Shown here in pieces: positions 25,547-33,398 of a DNA stretch of 64,000 bases. Each line of letters starts with the position of its first letter. The first letter of the stretch is position 1. Location: the NCBI RefSeq assembly GCF_001425625.1, contig NZ_LMCP01000009.1, positions 1 to 64,000 of the forward strand, read 5' to 3'. A program made the translations under genes and the position numbers. The notes beneath the pieces were generated by a model that saw only the letters and a list, made by a program, of their open reading frames with translations, made no database searches and was not told the origin of the DNA. Origin of the DNA: Mesorhizobium sp. Root102 (GTDB lineage: Bacteria; Pseudomonadota; Alphaproteobacteria; Rhizobiales; Rhizobiaceae).

Positions 25547-27119
25547 CGCTGTCCCGCCATTTCGCCCGGGGGCCGGGGCCGAGGGTGACGAGCGCGTCAT
25601 CAAGCTTGCCGTGCTGGCGGTCGGCGGCCAGGGCGGCGGCGTGCTGGCCGACTGGATCACCGATGTCGCCGAGCGCAACGGCTTTGTCGCGCAATCGACC
25701 TCGGTCGCCGGCGTCGCCCAGCGCACCGGCGCTACCATCTACTATGTCGAGATGGCCCGCGACACCGGCCGGCTGCCGGTCTTCGCATTGTCGCCCTCGC
25801 AGGGCGATGTCGACATCCTGATCGCCGCTGAACTGATGGAAGCCGGCCGCGCCATCATCCGCGGCTTCGTCACGCCTGAGCGCACCACGCTGATCGCCTC
25901 GTCGCACCGCATCGCCGCCGTGTCGGAAAAAATCGAACCGGGCGATGGCCGGGCCTCGTCGTCCAAGGTGCATGCTACGGCGGAGGCCGCTTCGAAGCGA
26001 TTCATCGCCTTCGACATGGAAAAGATCGCCGCCGACAACGGCTCGATGATCTCGGCCAGCCTGCTTGGCGCACTGGCGGGGTCCGACGCGCTGCCGTTCA
26101 CCCGCGAGAGCTATGAGCAGGCGATCGGTGCCGGCGGCCGGGGCGTCAAGGCCAGCCTCGCCGCCTTCGGCGCTGCGTTTGACCGCGCGCGCGGCACGGC
26201 AGCACCGGCGCTGAAGCCGGCCGAGCCCGTGATTGTCGAATCTGCCTTGGGCACAGGAAAAGTGAGTGGCCCGCAAAACCTGCTGCAAGGCTGGCAGGCT
26301 TTGGTCGCCCGCATCGACCTGTTGCCAATGGCTGTGCGCGACATGGCGCTCAGGGGCCTGAGAAAGGTCGTCGACTATCAGGATATCGCCTACGGGCGCG
26401 AGTATTTCGACCGGCTGGACAAGGCGGTCGCGCTGGACGAGCCGGATCGCGACTATAACCTGTCGATCGCCGCCGCAAAGCATCTGGCCAACGCGCTGTG
26501 CTACGACGATATGATCCGCGTCGCCGATCTCAAGACACGCTCGACGCGTGACAAACGCGTGCGCCGCGAGGTCGGCGTCAGGGAAGGCTCGATCCTGCAG
26601 GTGACCGAATATTTCCATCCGCGCATCGAGGAATTCTGCGGCACGCTGCCGGCGGGTCTGGGCAGCTACATCGAAAGCCGGCCGAAGCTCGCCGCCTTTC
26701 TCGACCGCCGCATCAACCACGGCCGCCGCATCCGCACCGACAGTTTTGCCGGCTTTGCAGCACTCTGGTTCATCGGCGGCCTGCGCCGCTGGCGCCGCAG
26801 CCTGCTGCGCCACAAGGTCGAGATCGCGCATCTCGATCGCTGGTACGCGCTGGCTCTCGACCATGTGCCCCAGGATTATGCGCTGGCTGTCGAGATCCTC
26901 AATTGCCGACGGCTGATCAAGGGCTACAGCGACACCCATGTTCGTGCGCAGTCCAAATTCGACCGCGTGCTGTCGGCGCTCGATCTGGTCAAGGGCCGCG
27001 CCGACGCCGCCGACTGGATCCGCCGCCTGCGCGAGATGGCGCTGAAGGACGAGAACGGCGACATGCTCGACGGCGCGCTGAAGACTGTGGCGACGCTGGG
27101 GCCGGATCCACTCGGCTGA
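25539..27119 (+). CDS. 2-oxoacid:acceptor oxidoreductase, small subunit with extended C-terminal domain
   Basis: In this 526-residue protein the first 200 or so residues are the catalytic gamma-type domain (LAVLAVGGQGGGVLADWI, SVAGVAQRTGATIYYVEM, VDILIAAELMEAGRA) that completes the CoA-binding side of indolepyruvate oxidoreductase. The remaining 300 residues correspond to the C-terminal extension found in large fused alphaproteobacterial enzymes. In many relatives both parts are one chain of about 1150-1200 residues, while here they are split into two overlapping genes. It ends the rightward unit that begins at the isatin hydrolase gene. Confidence 0.85.
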   Translation: MLDAVPPFRPGAGAEGDERVIKLAVLAVGGQGGGVLADWITDVAERNGFVAQSTSVAGVAQRTGATIYYVEMARDTGRLPVFALSPSQGDVDILIAAELMEAGRAIIRGFVTPERTTLIASSHRIAAVSEKIEPGDGRASSSKVHATAEAASKRFIAFDMEKIAADNGSMISASLLGALAGSDALPFTRESYEQAIGAGGRGVKASLAAFGAAFDRARGTAAPALKPAEPVIVESALGTGKVSGPQNLLQGWQALVARIDLLPMAVRDMALRGLRKVVDYQDIAYGREYFDRLDKAVALDEPDRDYNLSIAAAKHLANALCYDDMIRVADLKTRSTRDKRVRREVGVREGSILQVTEYFHPRIEEFCGTLPAGLGSYIESRPKLAAFLDRRINHGRRIRTDSFAGFAALWFIGGLRRWRRSLLRHKVEIAHLDRWYALALDHVPQDYALAVEILNCRRLIKGYSDTHVRAQSKFDRVLSALDLVKGRADAADWIRRLREMALKDENGDMLDGALKTVATLGPDPLG

Positions 27120-27243
27120 GATATCTAGCGGCGGCAACGGATTGAAGCGCCGCAAGCGCATGCAGCGGCCCGGCTTTAGGGAACAGATGCAGCAGGCCTG
27201 AATCGACGCGCCGGCGCAGATGTGCGCCGAGTCGGCCCGGCCG

Positions 27244-27432
27244 CTAGTCGGATTGGTCGGCCGCAACCAGTTGTTCAGGCTTGAACCCGGCATGTTGCGG
27301 GGTCCACACCTCGCCCTCGCGATTGAACCAGTGGCACAGATACATGCCCGAGGCCGCGCCATCGCTGACCGTCATCCTGGGGCCTCCGGATTTCAGCTTG
27401 ACGACGTCTCCGGTCTTGAAATTGTTGGGCAT
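27244..27432 (-). CDS. YodC-like small protein (DUF2158)
   Basis: This 62-residue protein begins MPNNFKTGDVVKLKSGGPRM and continues with GMYLCHWFNREGEVW, the compact beta-barrel pattern of the YodC/DUF2158 family. The ATG at 27432 is preceded by GGGAGG with a 7-base gap, which decides against the longer frame to 27486. Family function is unknown. It stands alone and convergent with the oxidoreductase unit. Confidence 0.75.
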   Translation of the reverse strand: MPNNFKTGDVVKLKSGGPRMTVSDGAASGMYLCHWFNREGEVWTPQHAGFKPEQLVAADQSD

Positions 27433-27618
27433 TTTTGACCTCCCATGCTGAGCCACGAGTTTCACATCAAACCGGGGTCCCGACAATGGCAGATGTGCTT
27501 CGCCGGCATCGCAATCCTTTGCACCAGCAGTGCATCCCTCGAGCGCATCGCGGCGGTCCGTTCTATCTCTTCGGTCTTAACCTTTCCGTAAATATTTGGC
27601 CTCTACTTGGACAGCGAT

Positions 27619-27694
27619 GGCCTCGTGGCGGAGCGGCTACGCTGGAGACGGCAAATCTCTGAAGCCTCGGTTCGATCCCGAGGCGAGGCCTCCA
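27619..27694 (+). tRNA. tRNA-Cys(GCA)-like gene with non-canonical features
   Basis: A cloverleaf can be drawn: acceptor GGCCTCG/CGAGGCC, D-arm GCG-GAGCGGCTA-CGC, anticodon stem GGAGA/TCTCT with loop CGGCAAA (anticodon GCA at 27651-27653), T-arm with loop TTCGATC, discriminator T and an encoded CCA. Its general layout follows alphaproteobacterial tRNA-Cys. Two oddities stand out: position 33 is G instead of the near-universal U, and there is one extra base pair between T loop and acceptor end, giving 13 stacked pairs (6-bp T stem, or an 8/5 arrangement as in tRNA-Sec). It may be a decayed or specialised tRNA. Confidence 0.5.
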
Positions 27695-27803
27695 CTCAAT
27701 CCCCCTGCACATTCTATGCGTTCCGGAAATTTGGAAGTGACGGCCGCAGGCGCAAGGTTCAGGCACGCCTTGTCCAATATGCCTTTTGGACCATCTATGA
27801 CCC

Positions 27804-28409
27804 ATGGTCTCAGGCGTCGCAAATTTTCAGCATGATCTGTTCGGCTTAACCACGGCGTTTCCGGACGGTTTCCGTTACCTGTCGGACCTTATTACGCGCG
27901 ATGACGAGTCCTTTCTGGTCGGCGAGCTTCAGGAACTAACATTCGAACCGTTCGATTTCCACGGTCATCTCGCCAATCGCCACGTCGCCAGCTTCGGAGC
28001 GCGTTACGACTATCAGCAACGCCAAGTGGTCGAGGCGCCCCCAATACCGGATTTTCTGCTGCCGCTTCGACAAAAGGTCGCTGCGTTTGCAGGCATTCCG
28101 GAACAGGACTTCGCCCAGGTCCTGATCAATGAATATCGACCTGGCGCCGGCATTGGCTGGCATCGCGACAAACCGCACTATGAGTCGATTGCGGGCGTTT
28201 CGCTCTTGGCGCCATGCGATTTCAGGCTGCGCCGCAAGAATGGCGAGAAGTGGGATCGCCAGACCATTACGGTCGAGCCGCGATCGGCCTATCTCATATC
28301 AGGTCCGGCGCGCAGCGAATGGGAACACAGCATTCCGCCTTTGGCCGAGCATCGCTACTCAATCACGCTCCGGACATTGCGGGTATGGGGCGGTGAGACT
28401 GGGCGTTGA
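27804..28409 (+). CDS. AlkB-like 2-oxoglutarate/Fe(II) dioxygenase
   Basis: This 201-residue protein matches the AlkB family: VLINEYRPGAGIGWHRDKP supplies the iron-binding HxD, the distal His is in WEHSIPPL, and RYSITLRTLR holds the arginines that bind 2-oxoglutarate and substrate. Family members remove methyl groups from alkylated nucleic acids, releasing formaldehyde. The ATG at 27804 has only a weak upstream ribosome site. It is a single gene, downstream of the tRNA-like element, with no Ada partner in view. Confidence 0.87.
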   Translation: MVSGVANFQHDLFGLTTAFPDGFRYLSDLITRDDESFLVGELQELTFEPFDFHGHLANRHVASFGARYDYQQRQVVEAPPIPDFLLPLRQKVAAFAGIPEQDFAQVLINEYRPGAGIGWHRDKPHYESIAGVSLLAPCDFRLRRKNGEKWDRQTITVEPRSAYLISGPARSEWEHSIPPLAEHRYSITLRTLRVWGGETGR

Positions 28410-28452
28410 GGTCGGCAAGCGTTACCGAATGGTTGATCGGCGATGTGCCGTG

Positions 28453-29523
28453 TCAATCGGCAATCTTGCCCAATGTGTCGGCGACGACCGCGCCGCGCTT
28501 TCCCATGGGCAGCGCCGCGCCTGTGGTCGAGTCGATGGCCGTCTGATGCTCCATTTCGGCGTTGATGGCGGCGCCGGCGATGAGGATGATGACTGAAATC
28601 CATGTCCACATCATCAAGCCGACAACCGCGCCAAGCGACCCGTAGGTGGCGTTGTAGTTGGCGAAATGCTGAAGATAGAACGAGAACAGCCACGATGCCA
28701 CGATCCACACCGCTGTCGCAATCAAAGCTCCCCAACTCAGCCATCGCCATTTCGCATGCTCCCGGCTTGGCCCGAAGCGATAGAGCAGGGAAATGCCGGT
28801 CAGCATGGCACCTATCAGGACCGGCCAGCGAGAGACCGCAACCAACGTTTCCATCCAGGCATCAAGGTAGAAATAGCGCAACAATGTCGGGACAACGCCG
28901 ACCGTCAGCAACAGCACAATGCCGATCAGCAAGGCGCCCACCGTGAACAGGATCGACATCAGGTTGAGGGTGATGAAGCTGCGTTTCTCGCGCTCCTCAT
29001 AGGCGATGTTCATCGCATCGAAGAGCGCCTTCATGCCGCTGTTGGCGCTCCAAAGCGCGATGCCGAGGCCGATGAAGAAGCCTGTTCCGAGAGCGCCCGG
29101 TTTCTGTCTGGCCAGGGCCTGCAACTGGTCTCGAATGAGATCCAATCCACCTGACGGCAGCAATCCGCCTAGATAGGCGACGTGGTCCGCGACTGTGACC
29201 GGGTCCGCGACAAAACCATAGATTGAAATGAATGCGGCCAGCGCCGGAAACAGTGCCAGCAAAAGGTAGAAGGACGCGCCGGCCGCCACCAGCAGAACCC
29301 GGTCCTTGTTGAATTCTTCCCACAAGCGCCAGAAGATATCCTTCCAGCCGAGCGCCGGGATCTGCGACGGCCAGGCTGCTTCGCGCCCGCGATCTCCACG
29401 CTCAGACCGAAGACTGGCCTTGCTGCCTTCTGTCGTCGATGCCGCGCGATTGGCCGCTTCTGCATCGATCAATGAGGATGGCTTGCCGCTCGCCTGCTGG
29501 CTTCGTTCCGCTTTCGACGCCAT
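28453..29523 (-). CDS. YihY/BrkB family inner-membrane protein
   Basis: This 356-residue protein has a polar N-terminus of about 80 residues followed by the YihY/BrkB domain with about six transmembrane helices (GASFYLLLALFPALAAFISIYGFV, LMSILFTVGALLIGIVLLL, LSWGALIATAVWIVASWLFSF, VVGLMMWTWISVIILIAGAAINAEME). These proteins were once called ribonuclease BN but are membrane proteins of unclear function. The ATG at 29523 is chosen because TAAGG lies about 8 bases upstream. An in-frame ATG at 29571 would add 16 residues. It starts 10 bases after the short DUF982-like frame. Confidence 0.85.
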   Translation of the reverse strand: MASKAERSQQASGKPSSLIDAEAANRAASTTEGSKASLRSERGDRGREAAWPSQIPALGWKDIFWRLWEEFNKDRVLLVAAGASFYLLLALFPALAAFISIYGFVADPVTVADHVAYLGGLLPSGGLDLIRDQLQALARQKPGALGTGFFIGLGIALWSANSGMKALFDAMNIAYEEREKRSFITLNLMSILFTVGALLIGIVLLLTVGVVPTLLRYFYLDAWMETLVAVSRWPVLIGAMLTGISLLYRFGPSREHAKWRWLSWGALIATAVWIVASWLFSFYLQHFANYNATYGSLGAVVGLMMWTWISVIILIAGAAINAEMEHQTAIDSTTGAALPMGKRGAVVADTLGKIAD

Positions 29524-29533
29524 CGGGCGCGCC

Positions 29534-29650
29534 TTACTCAGCGCCACGTTCGGCCAGGATGCCCGCTTCATGGGTCGAACCAATCTGCCGGATCTTGGCG
29601 CCTTTGCGTAGACGCACTTTGACCGGTGTGTCGAACACTAAGTCTTCCAT
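29534..29650 (-). CDS. Short DUF982-like protein, probably truncated
   Basis: The 38-residue frame starts at an ATG behind a GGAGG site and reads MEDLVFDTPVKVRLRKGAKI followed by RQIGSTHEAGIL, which looks like the first half of rhizobial DUF982 proteins (about 80 residues). It stops just before the YihY gene. The second half of the domain was not found in the other frames, so it is either a truncated gene or a short leader. The family call is by eye. Confidence 0.35.
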   Translation of the reverse strand: MEDLVFDTPVKVRLRKGAKIRQIGSTHEAGILAERGAE

Positions 29651-29849
29651 AGCCCGCCTCCATGTCCCCGAACCGATGTCCGAAGCGTGCCCGATAACGC
29701 GGGGGCAGGGCACCCTGTTCCCGCGATCCCGCATCAAGGGTCGCCGACGGTTGAACAGCATGCGGAGTGAGAAAGATTTCTCGCCGAACTCGTGCATCTT
29801 TTGGCAATGAAGGGCGTTGGAAGGTGATCCCCATCAAACGGTGAGTCCC

Positions 29850-30230
29850 ATGAAGGCGTTGACCAAGGACGATCTGAAAGCAGAAGCGGAACTGTCGGAG
29901 GATGCAGACCTCATCGTCAATCGAGCCGCCCATTTTGTTGGAGATTGGATTGAGGAGCATGTGATCGAGAAACCGACCATCGTGCCGGTTGGTGTCGACG
30001 CCGCTGAAGAACTCGCCAGCCAGTGCATCGCGGATGCGGAAGAAGAAGGCATTGCCGCGGAAGATATTCAGGATGAAGTCGGCGACCTCACGGAATATAT
30101 CGCCGAAGCAATCGTCGAGGAAGGCGGTTCGATGGCGCCTATAGATGTCCAAAAGGGCAGGGGGCGTGACAGCAGGCACTACTCGGAGCGCGGCATGCTC
30201 AACGCTAAGGACGGTCGAAGACACAGGTGA
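29850..30230 (+). CDS. DUF768-like small acidic protein
   Basis: This 126-residue acidic protein has a central RAAHFVGDWIEEHV ... CIADAEEEGIAAEDIQDEVG segment that resembles DUF768, a family abundant in Mesorhizobium and of unknown function. The start is uncertain: ATG at 29850 is chosen, but GTG at 29841 and TTG at 29817 are in frame and none has a good ribosome site. The basic C-terminal tail is atypical. Confidence 0.6.
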   Translation: MKALTKDDLKAEAELSEDADLIVNRAAHFVGDWIEEHVIEKPTIVPVGVDAAEELASQCIADAEEEGIAAEDIQDEVGDLTEYIAEAIVEEGGSMAPIDVQKGRGRDSRHYSERGMLNAKDGRRHR

Positions 30231-30236
30231 AGTTGT

Positions 30237-30312
30237 TGGTGCCGCTTGCGTGACTCGAACACGCGACCCCCGCATTACGAATGCGGTGCTCTACCAACTG
30301 AGCTAAAGCGGC
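30237..30312 (-). tRNA. tRNA-Thr(CGT)
   Basis: The minus strand folds into a canonical 76-base tRNA starting GCCGCTTTAGCTCAG, with D loop AGTTGGTAGA, anticodon stem CCGCA/TGCGG and loop TTCGTAA (anticodon CGT), T loop TTCGAGT and an encoded CCA at its 3' end. No integrase or attachment-site duplication is visible next to it. Confidence 0.95.
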
Positions 30313-30643
30313 CCGGGAGGCCGAGGCCTCCAAGATGCGGGGGTGATAGACGCAACCGGCCGCGAATTCAAGATGCGACTTGGCAATTCATGCGAGGATG
30401 TCGTGCCGCCGTCGAAAGCCGGCCTCCGCGTTGTTTGCCAATCGGTCGCGACGTGACATCACGGCGTGGCGTGCACCTTCCTGCGCGCGAAAATCGATGA
30501 AAATGCTGATTTTGTTGCCGGAACGGCGCCGGCATGGACTTTGGACACCTCTCCAAGGCAGAATGCGCCGCTCGCCCGTTGATTGATTGGCCGCCTGCGG
30601 CTAACGATCACGGCAAGGTTGGCGAACGGACAGAGGGACCCGC
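30313..30643. other. Gene-free stretch
   Basis: These 331 bases between tRNA-Thr and the next gene contain no convincing coding frame, repeat or RNA fold that I recognise. The AGAGGGA ribosome site of the gene at 30644 lies at its right end. The promoters of the tRNA and of that gene are presumably here but were not identified. Confidence 0.6.
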
Positions 30644-31777
30644 TTGGACGCGATCGAAAAAGCGATCCGGAACGCCTTGGAGAGAGGCAATGCCGAGGAC
30701 CGCGCGTTCCGCGAACGGGTCTATCGATCGGCGTTTGCCGCGCTCGACCGCGCGCTCCAGGCCAATCCCGGCGTGACCGTGGAAGTCGCCATCAAGCGCC
30801 GCAAGGCGATCCAGGCGAAAATCACCGAAATCGAATCCGAGTTCCTGCCGGCGGTGCCGGATGTCGGCCCGCAAGGCGATGCACCGGCGGTCGAGCTTGG
30901 GGCTGGCGCGGCGCCCGCGGTCGAGACCGGCCAAAAGGCACCGTCACCCGCCGTCGATGGCCCCGCGCAATCCGCTTCCGATGCGCCACGCTCGCGCGTG
31001 CTGCCCGTCGTTCCCGACATCATGCCGGACGCCGCTCTTCCCGACGCTCCGGCCATCGACATGTCGGCTCCGGCCTCGGCCGGCGCGGCGACGGAAGTGG
31101 CGCCCGATCGCGATGAACGGCGCATTCGAGGGCGTCGCTTGCCGCTGACCGCCATCTTCCTGACCGTGACGCTGCTTGCCGCTGTCGGCATTGGCCTGTT
31201 CTTCGCCGTGCAGACGGGCGTGTTCAAGACACAGGCGCAGCTCGATACCGCCCCGCCGCAAGCGCCACCGACCGTCGACGACGACGATTTCGCACCGGCC
31301 GACGGGGGCCCGGCAAAGCCCGGTGCCGCGGACCAGGCGCGCGACTGGATCAACGTGTTTTCGCCGGCCGATGCGTCGCATGTCAGCGCCCCGTCGGACG
31401 CCAAGGCTGAGGTGATGAAGGACGATACCGGTTCGTTCCTGCGCATCCGTTCCGGCGCCTCCGGTTCGGCGATCAGCTTCGATGTCGGACAAGGCGTGCT
31501 GGAGAAGCTCGCCGGCAAACATGCCGTGTTCGACATCATCGCCCGCTCCGAAGAAGGCAAGGAGACGCAGATTTCCGTCGACTGCAATTTCGGCGAACTG
31601 GGCGACTGCGGCCGCAAGCGCTATGCGGTCGGCCAGCAGCAGAACGAATATCTGTTCGACGTCCAGTTTCCCGACAAGCGTCCGGGTTCGGCCGGCACGA
31701 TCGCGATCAATTCCGACTTCGACAAGCAGGGTAAGGCCGCCGACATCTACGAGATTCGCGTCTCCGTAGAGCCTTAA
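30644..31777 (+). CDS. Hypothetical single-pass membrane protein
   Basis: This 377-residue protein is not recognised by function. Residues 1-60 form a charged helical N-terminus (DAIEKAIRNALERGNAEDRA). A long Ala/Pro-rich linker follows. A transmembrane helix (PLTAIFLTVTLLAAVGIGLF) lies near residue 170, then a second linker and a C-terminal domain of about 150 residues with beta-rich character and two cysteines (VDCNFGELGDCGRKRYAV) likely outside the cytoplasm. The start is TTG with AGAGGGA 7 bases upstream. Similar proteins occur across Rhizobiales as conserved hypotheticals. It is convergent with the DNA ligase gene. Confidence 0.75.
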   Translation: MDAIEKAIRNALERGNAEDRAFRERVYRSAFAALDRALQANPGVTVEVAIKRRKAIQAKITEIESEFLPAVPDVGPQGDAPAVELGAGAAPAVETGQKAPSPAVDGPAQSASDAPRSRVLPVVPDIMPDAALPDAPAIDMSAPASAGAATEVAPDRDERRIRGRRLPLTAIFLTVTLLAAVGIGLFFAVQTGVFKTQAQLDTAPPQAPPTVDDDDFAPADGGPAKPGAADQARDWINVFSPADASHVSAPSDAKAEVMKDDTGSFLRIRSGASGSAISFDVGQGVLEKLAGKHAVFDIIARSEEGKETQISVDCNFGELGDCGRKRYAVGQQQNEYLFDVQFPDKRPGSAGTIAINSDFDKQGKAADIYEIRVSVEP

Positions 31778-31792
31778 GAGCGCCGGACAGGA

Positions 31793-33394
31793 CTAGCGGT
31801 CGAGCAGCGCCTGCAGCGTCTCGATGCGGTCGGCCTCGTTGGCCGGCTTGTCCCAGCGCAGCCGCGAAATGCGGGGAAAGCGCATGGCGACGCCTGATTT
31901 GTGCCGGGTCGAGCGGTTGAGCCCTTCGAAGGCCACTTCCAGCACCAGGCCGTTGTCGCGGTCGGCCCGTACCGAGCGCACCGGGCCGAAGCGCTCGACG
32001 GTGTTGTCGCGGACATATTTGTCGATCTGCTTCAGCTCCTCGTCGGTGAAGCCGAAATAGGCCTTGCCGACCGGCACCAGTTCCTCCTCGCCTTCCCCGC
32101 CCGACCAGACGCCGAACGTGTAATCCGAATAGAAGCTGGAGCGCTTGCCATGGCCGCGCTGCGCATACATCAGCACCGCGTCCACCGTGTGCGGATCGCG
32201 TTTCCACTTGAACCACGGGCCCTTCGGCCGGCCGGCGACATAAGCTGAGTCCCAGCGCTTCAGCATCACACCTTCGATGATCGGGTGCGGCGGTGCCCGC
32301 CGCAGCTCCTCCAGCGCCTGCCAGTCTGTGAAATCGACGAAGGGCGACAGATCGAAACGACTCGGGTCGAGCGTCCCGGCGAAGCTTTCGAGGCGGCCGC
32401 GCCGCTCGCGAAACGGCAGCGCGCGCAAATCCTCGTCGCCGATCTGCAGCAGATCGTAGCAGCGCATGAAGGCCGGATACCGCTGCTGCATCTTCGGCGT
32501 CACCGTCTTGCGGTTCAGTCGCTGCTGCAGATCCGAGAACGTTCCCGTTGCCTCCTGGGGATCGCCGACCAGCAACTCGCCGTCCAGTGTCGCGGAAAAA
32601 TGCATGGCGTCGGCGAGGTCCGGAAAGGCGCCGGAGACATCGTCGCCGGTGCGCGAATAGAGCCGGCGGATACCGCCTTCGGCCACCGCCTGGACGCGGA
32701 TGCCGTCCCATTTCCATTCGGCCGCATAATCCGCCGGATCGAGCTTTTCGAGATCACCGTCACCGACCGGGTTCGACAGCATCACCGGGCGAAACAACGC
32801 CATCGCCGTATTCCTGGGCTTTTCGGCCTTGCCTTCCAGCCACGCGAACAGTGTCGTGTAGGGCGGCGACAGCCCGTGCCAGAGCTCCTCGATCTCGCTG
32901 ACATCGACGGCGCCGAAATCCGCCAGCGCCTGTTTGGCCAGCCGCGCCGACACGCCGATGCGCAGGCCGCCGGTGACCAGCTTGATGATGGCAAAGCGCG
33001 CCGAGATGCCGGCGCTGTCGAGCAGCCCTGCCAGCACCTTGGGGCCGTCGGACCGGCTAGCCGCCTGCAGTTTGGCGACGACCTCGCCAAGCGTGGGCTC
33101 GCGGTTCGGGATGTTTCCGGGCGTTTGCGGCCAGACCAGCGACACCGTTTCGGCAAGATCGCCGACATAGTCGTAGGAATAGCCGAACAGCACCGGATCC
33201 ATGCGCTCGGTGACCAGCGTGCGCAGCATCGCGGGCTTGACCGCGGCGATGTTGAGATCGCCGGTGATGGCGGCCAGCGCCAGCCCGCGGTCGGGATCCT
33301 CCACAGTGCGGAAATAGTCGGTCAGCAAGGTCAGCTTGCCGTTGCGCGACGGCGTCAGGACAAGACGGTCGAGAAGTTCGGCGAAGCGGTTCAT
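31793..33394 (-). CDS. ATP-dependent DNA ligase (damage-response type)
   Basis: This 533-residue ligase has an N-terminal DNA-binding domain, the nucleotidyl-transfer motif EWKWDGIR with the adenylated Lys near residue 228, the DGELLVGDP strand, EGVMLKRWDSAYVAGR and the KWKRDP motif V, then an OB-fold. It seals nicks using ATP. The start MNRFAEL at 33394 is chosen over a longer frame because the exonuclease gene stops 4 bases before it. Together the two genes match the bacterial ligase-associated DNA-damage-response module, in which this ligase is named for cisplatin response. The DEXH helicase and PdeM endonuclease that usually accompany it are not in this window. Confidence 0.92.
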   Translation of the reverse strand: MNRFAELLDRLVLTPSRNGKLTLLTDYFRTVEDPDRGLALAAITGDLNIAAVKPAMLRTLVTERMDPVLFGYSYDYVGDLAETVSLVWPQTPGNIPNREPTLGEVVAKLQAASRSDGPKVLAGLLDSAGISARFAIIKLVTGGLRIGVSARLAKQALADFGAVDVSEIEELWHGLSPPYTTLFAWLEGKAEKPRNTAMALFRPVMLSNPVGDGDLEKLDPADYAAEWKWDGIRVQAVAEGGIRRLYSRTGDDVSGAFPDLADAMHFSATLDGELLVGDPQEATGTFSDLQQRLNRKTVTPKMQQRYPAFMRCYDLLQIGDEDLRALPFRERRGRLESFAGTLDPSRFDLSPFVDFTDWQALEELRRAPPHPIIEGVMLKRWDSAYVAGRPKGPWFKWKRDPHTVDAVLMYAQRGHGKRSSFYSDYTFGVWSGGEGEEELVPVGKAYFGFTDEELKQIDKYVRDNTVERFGPVRSVRADRDNGLVLEVAFEGLNRSTRHKSGVAMRFPRISRLRWDKPANEADRIETLQALLDR

Positions 33395-33398
33395 GCCC

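Noticed and set aside
30237..30312. tRNA-Thr as an integration site of a genomic island
   Set aside because: No integrase, direct repeat of the tRNA end, or compositional border was seen on either side.
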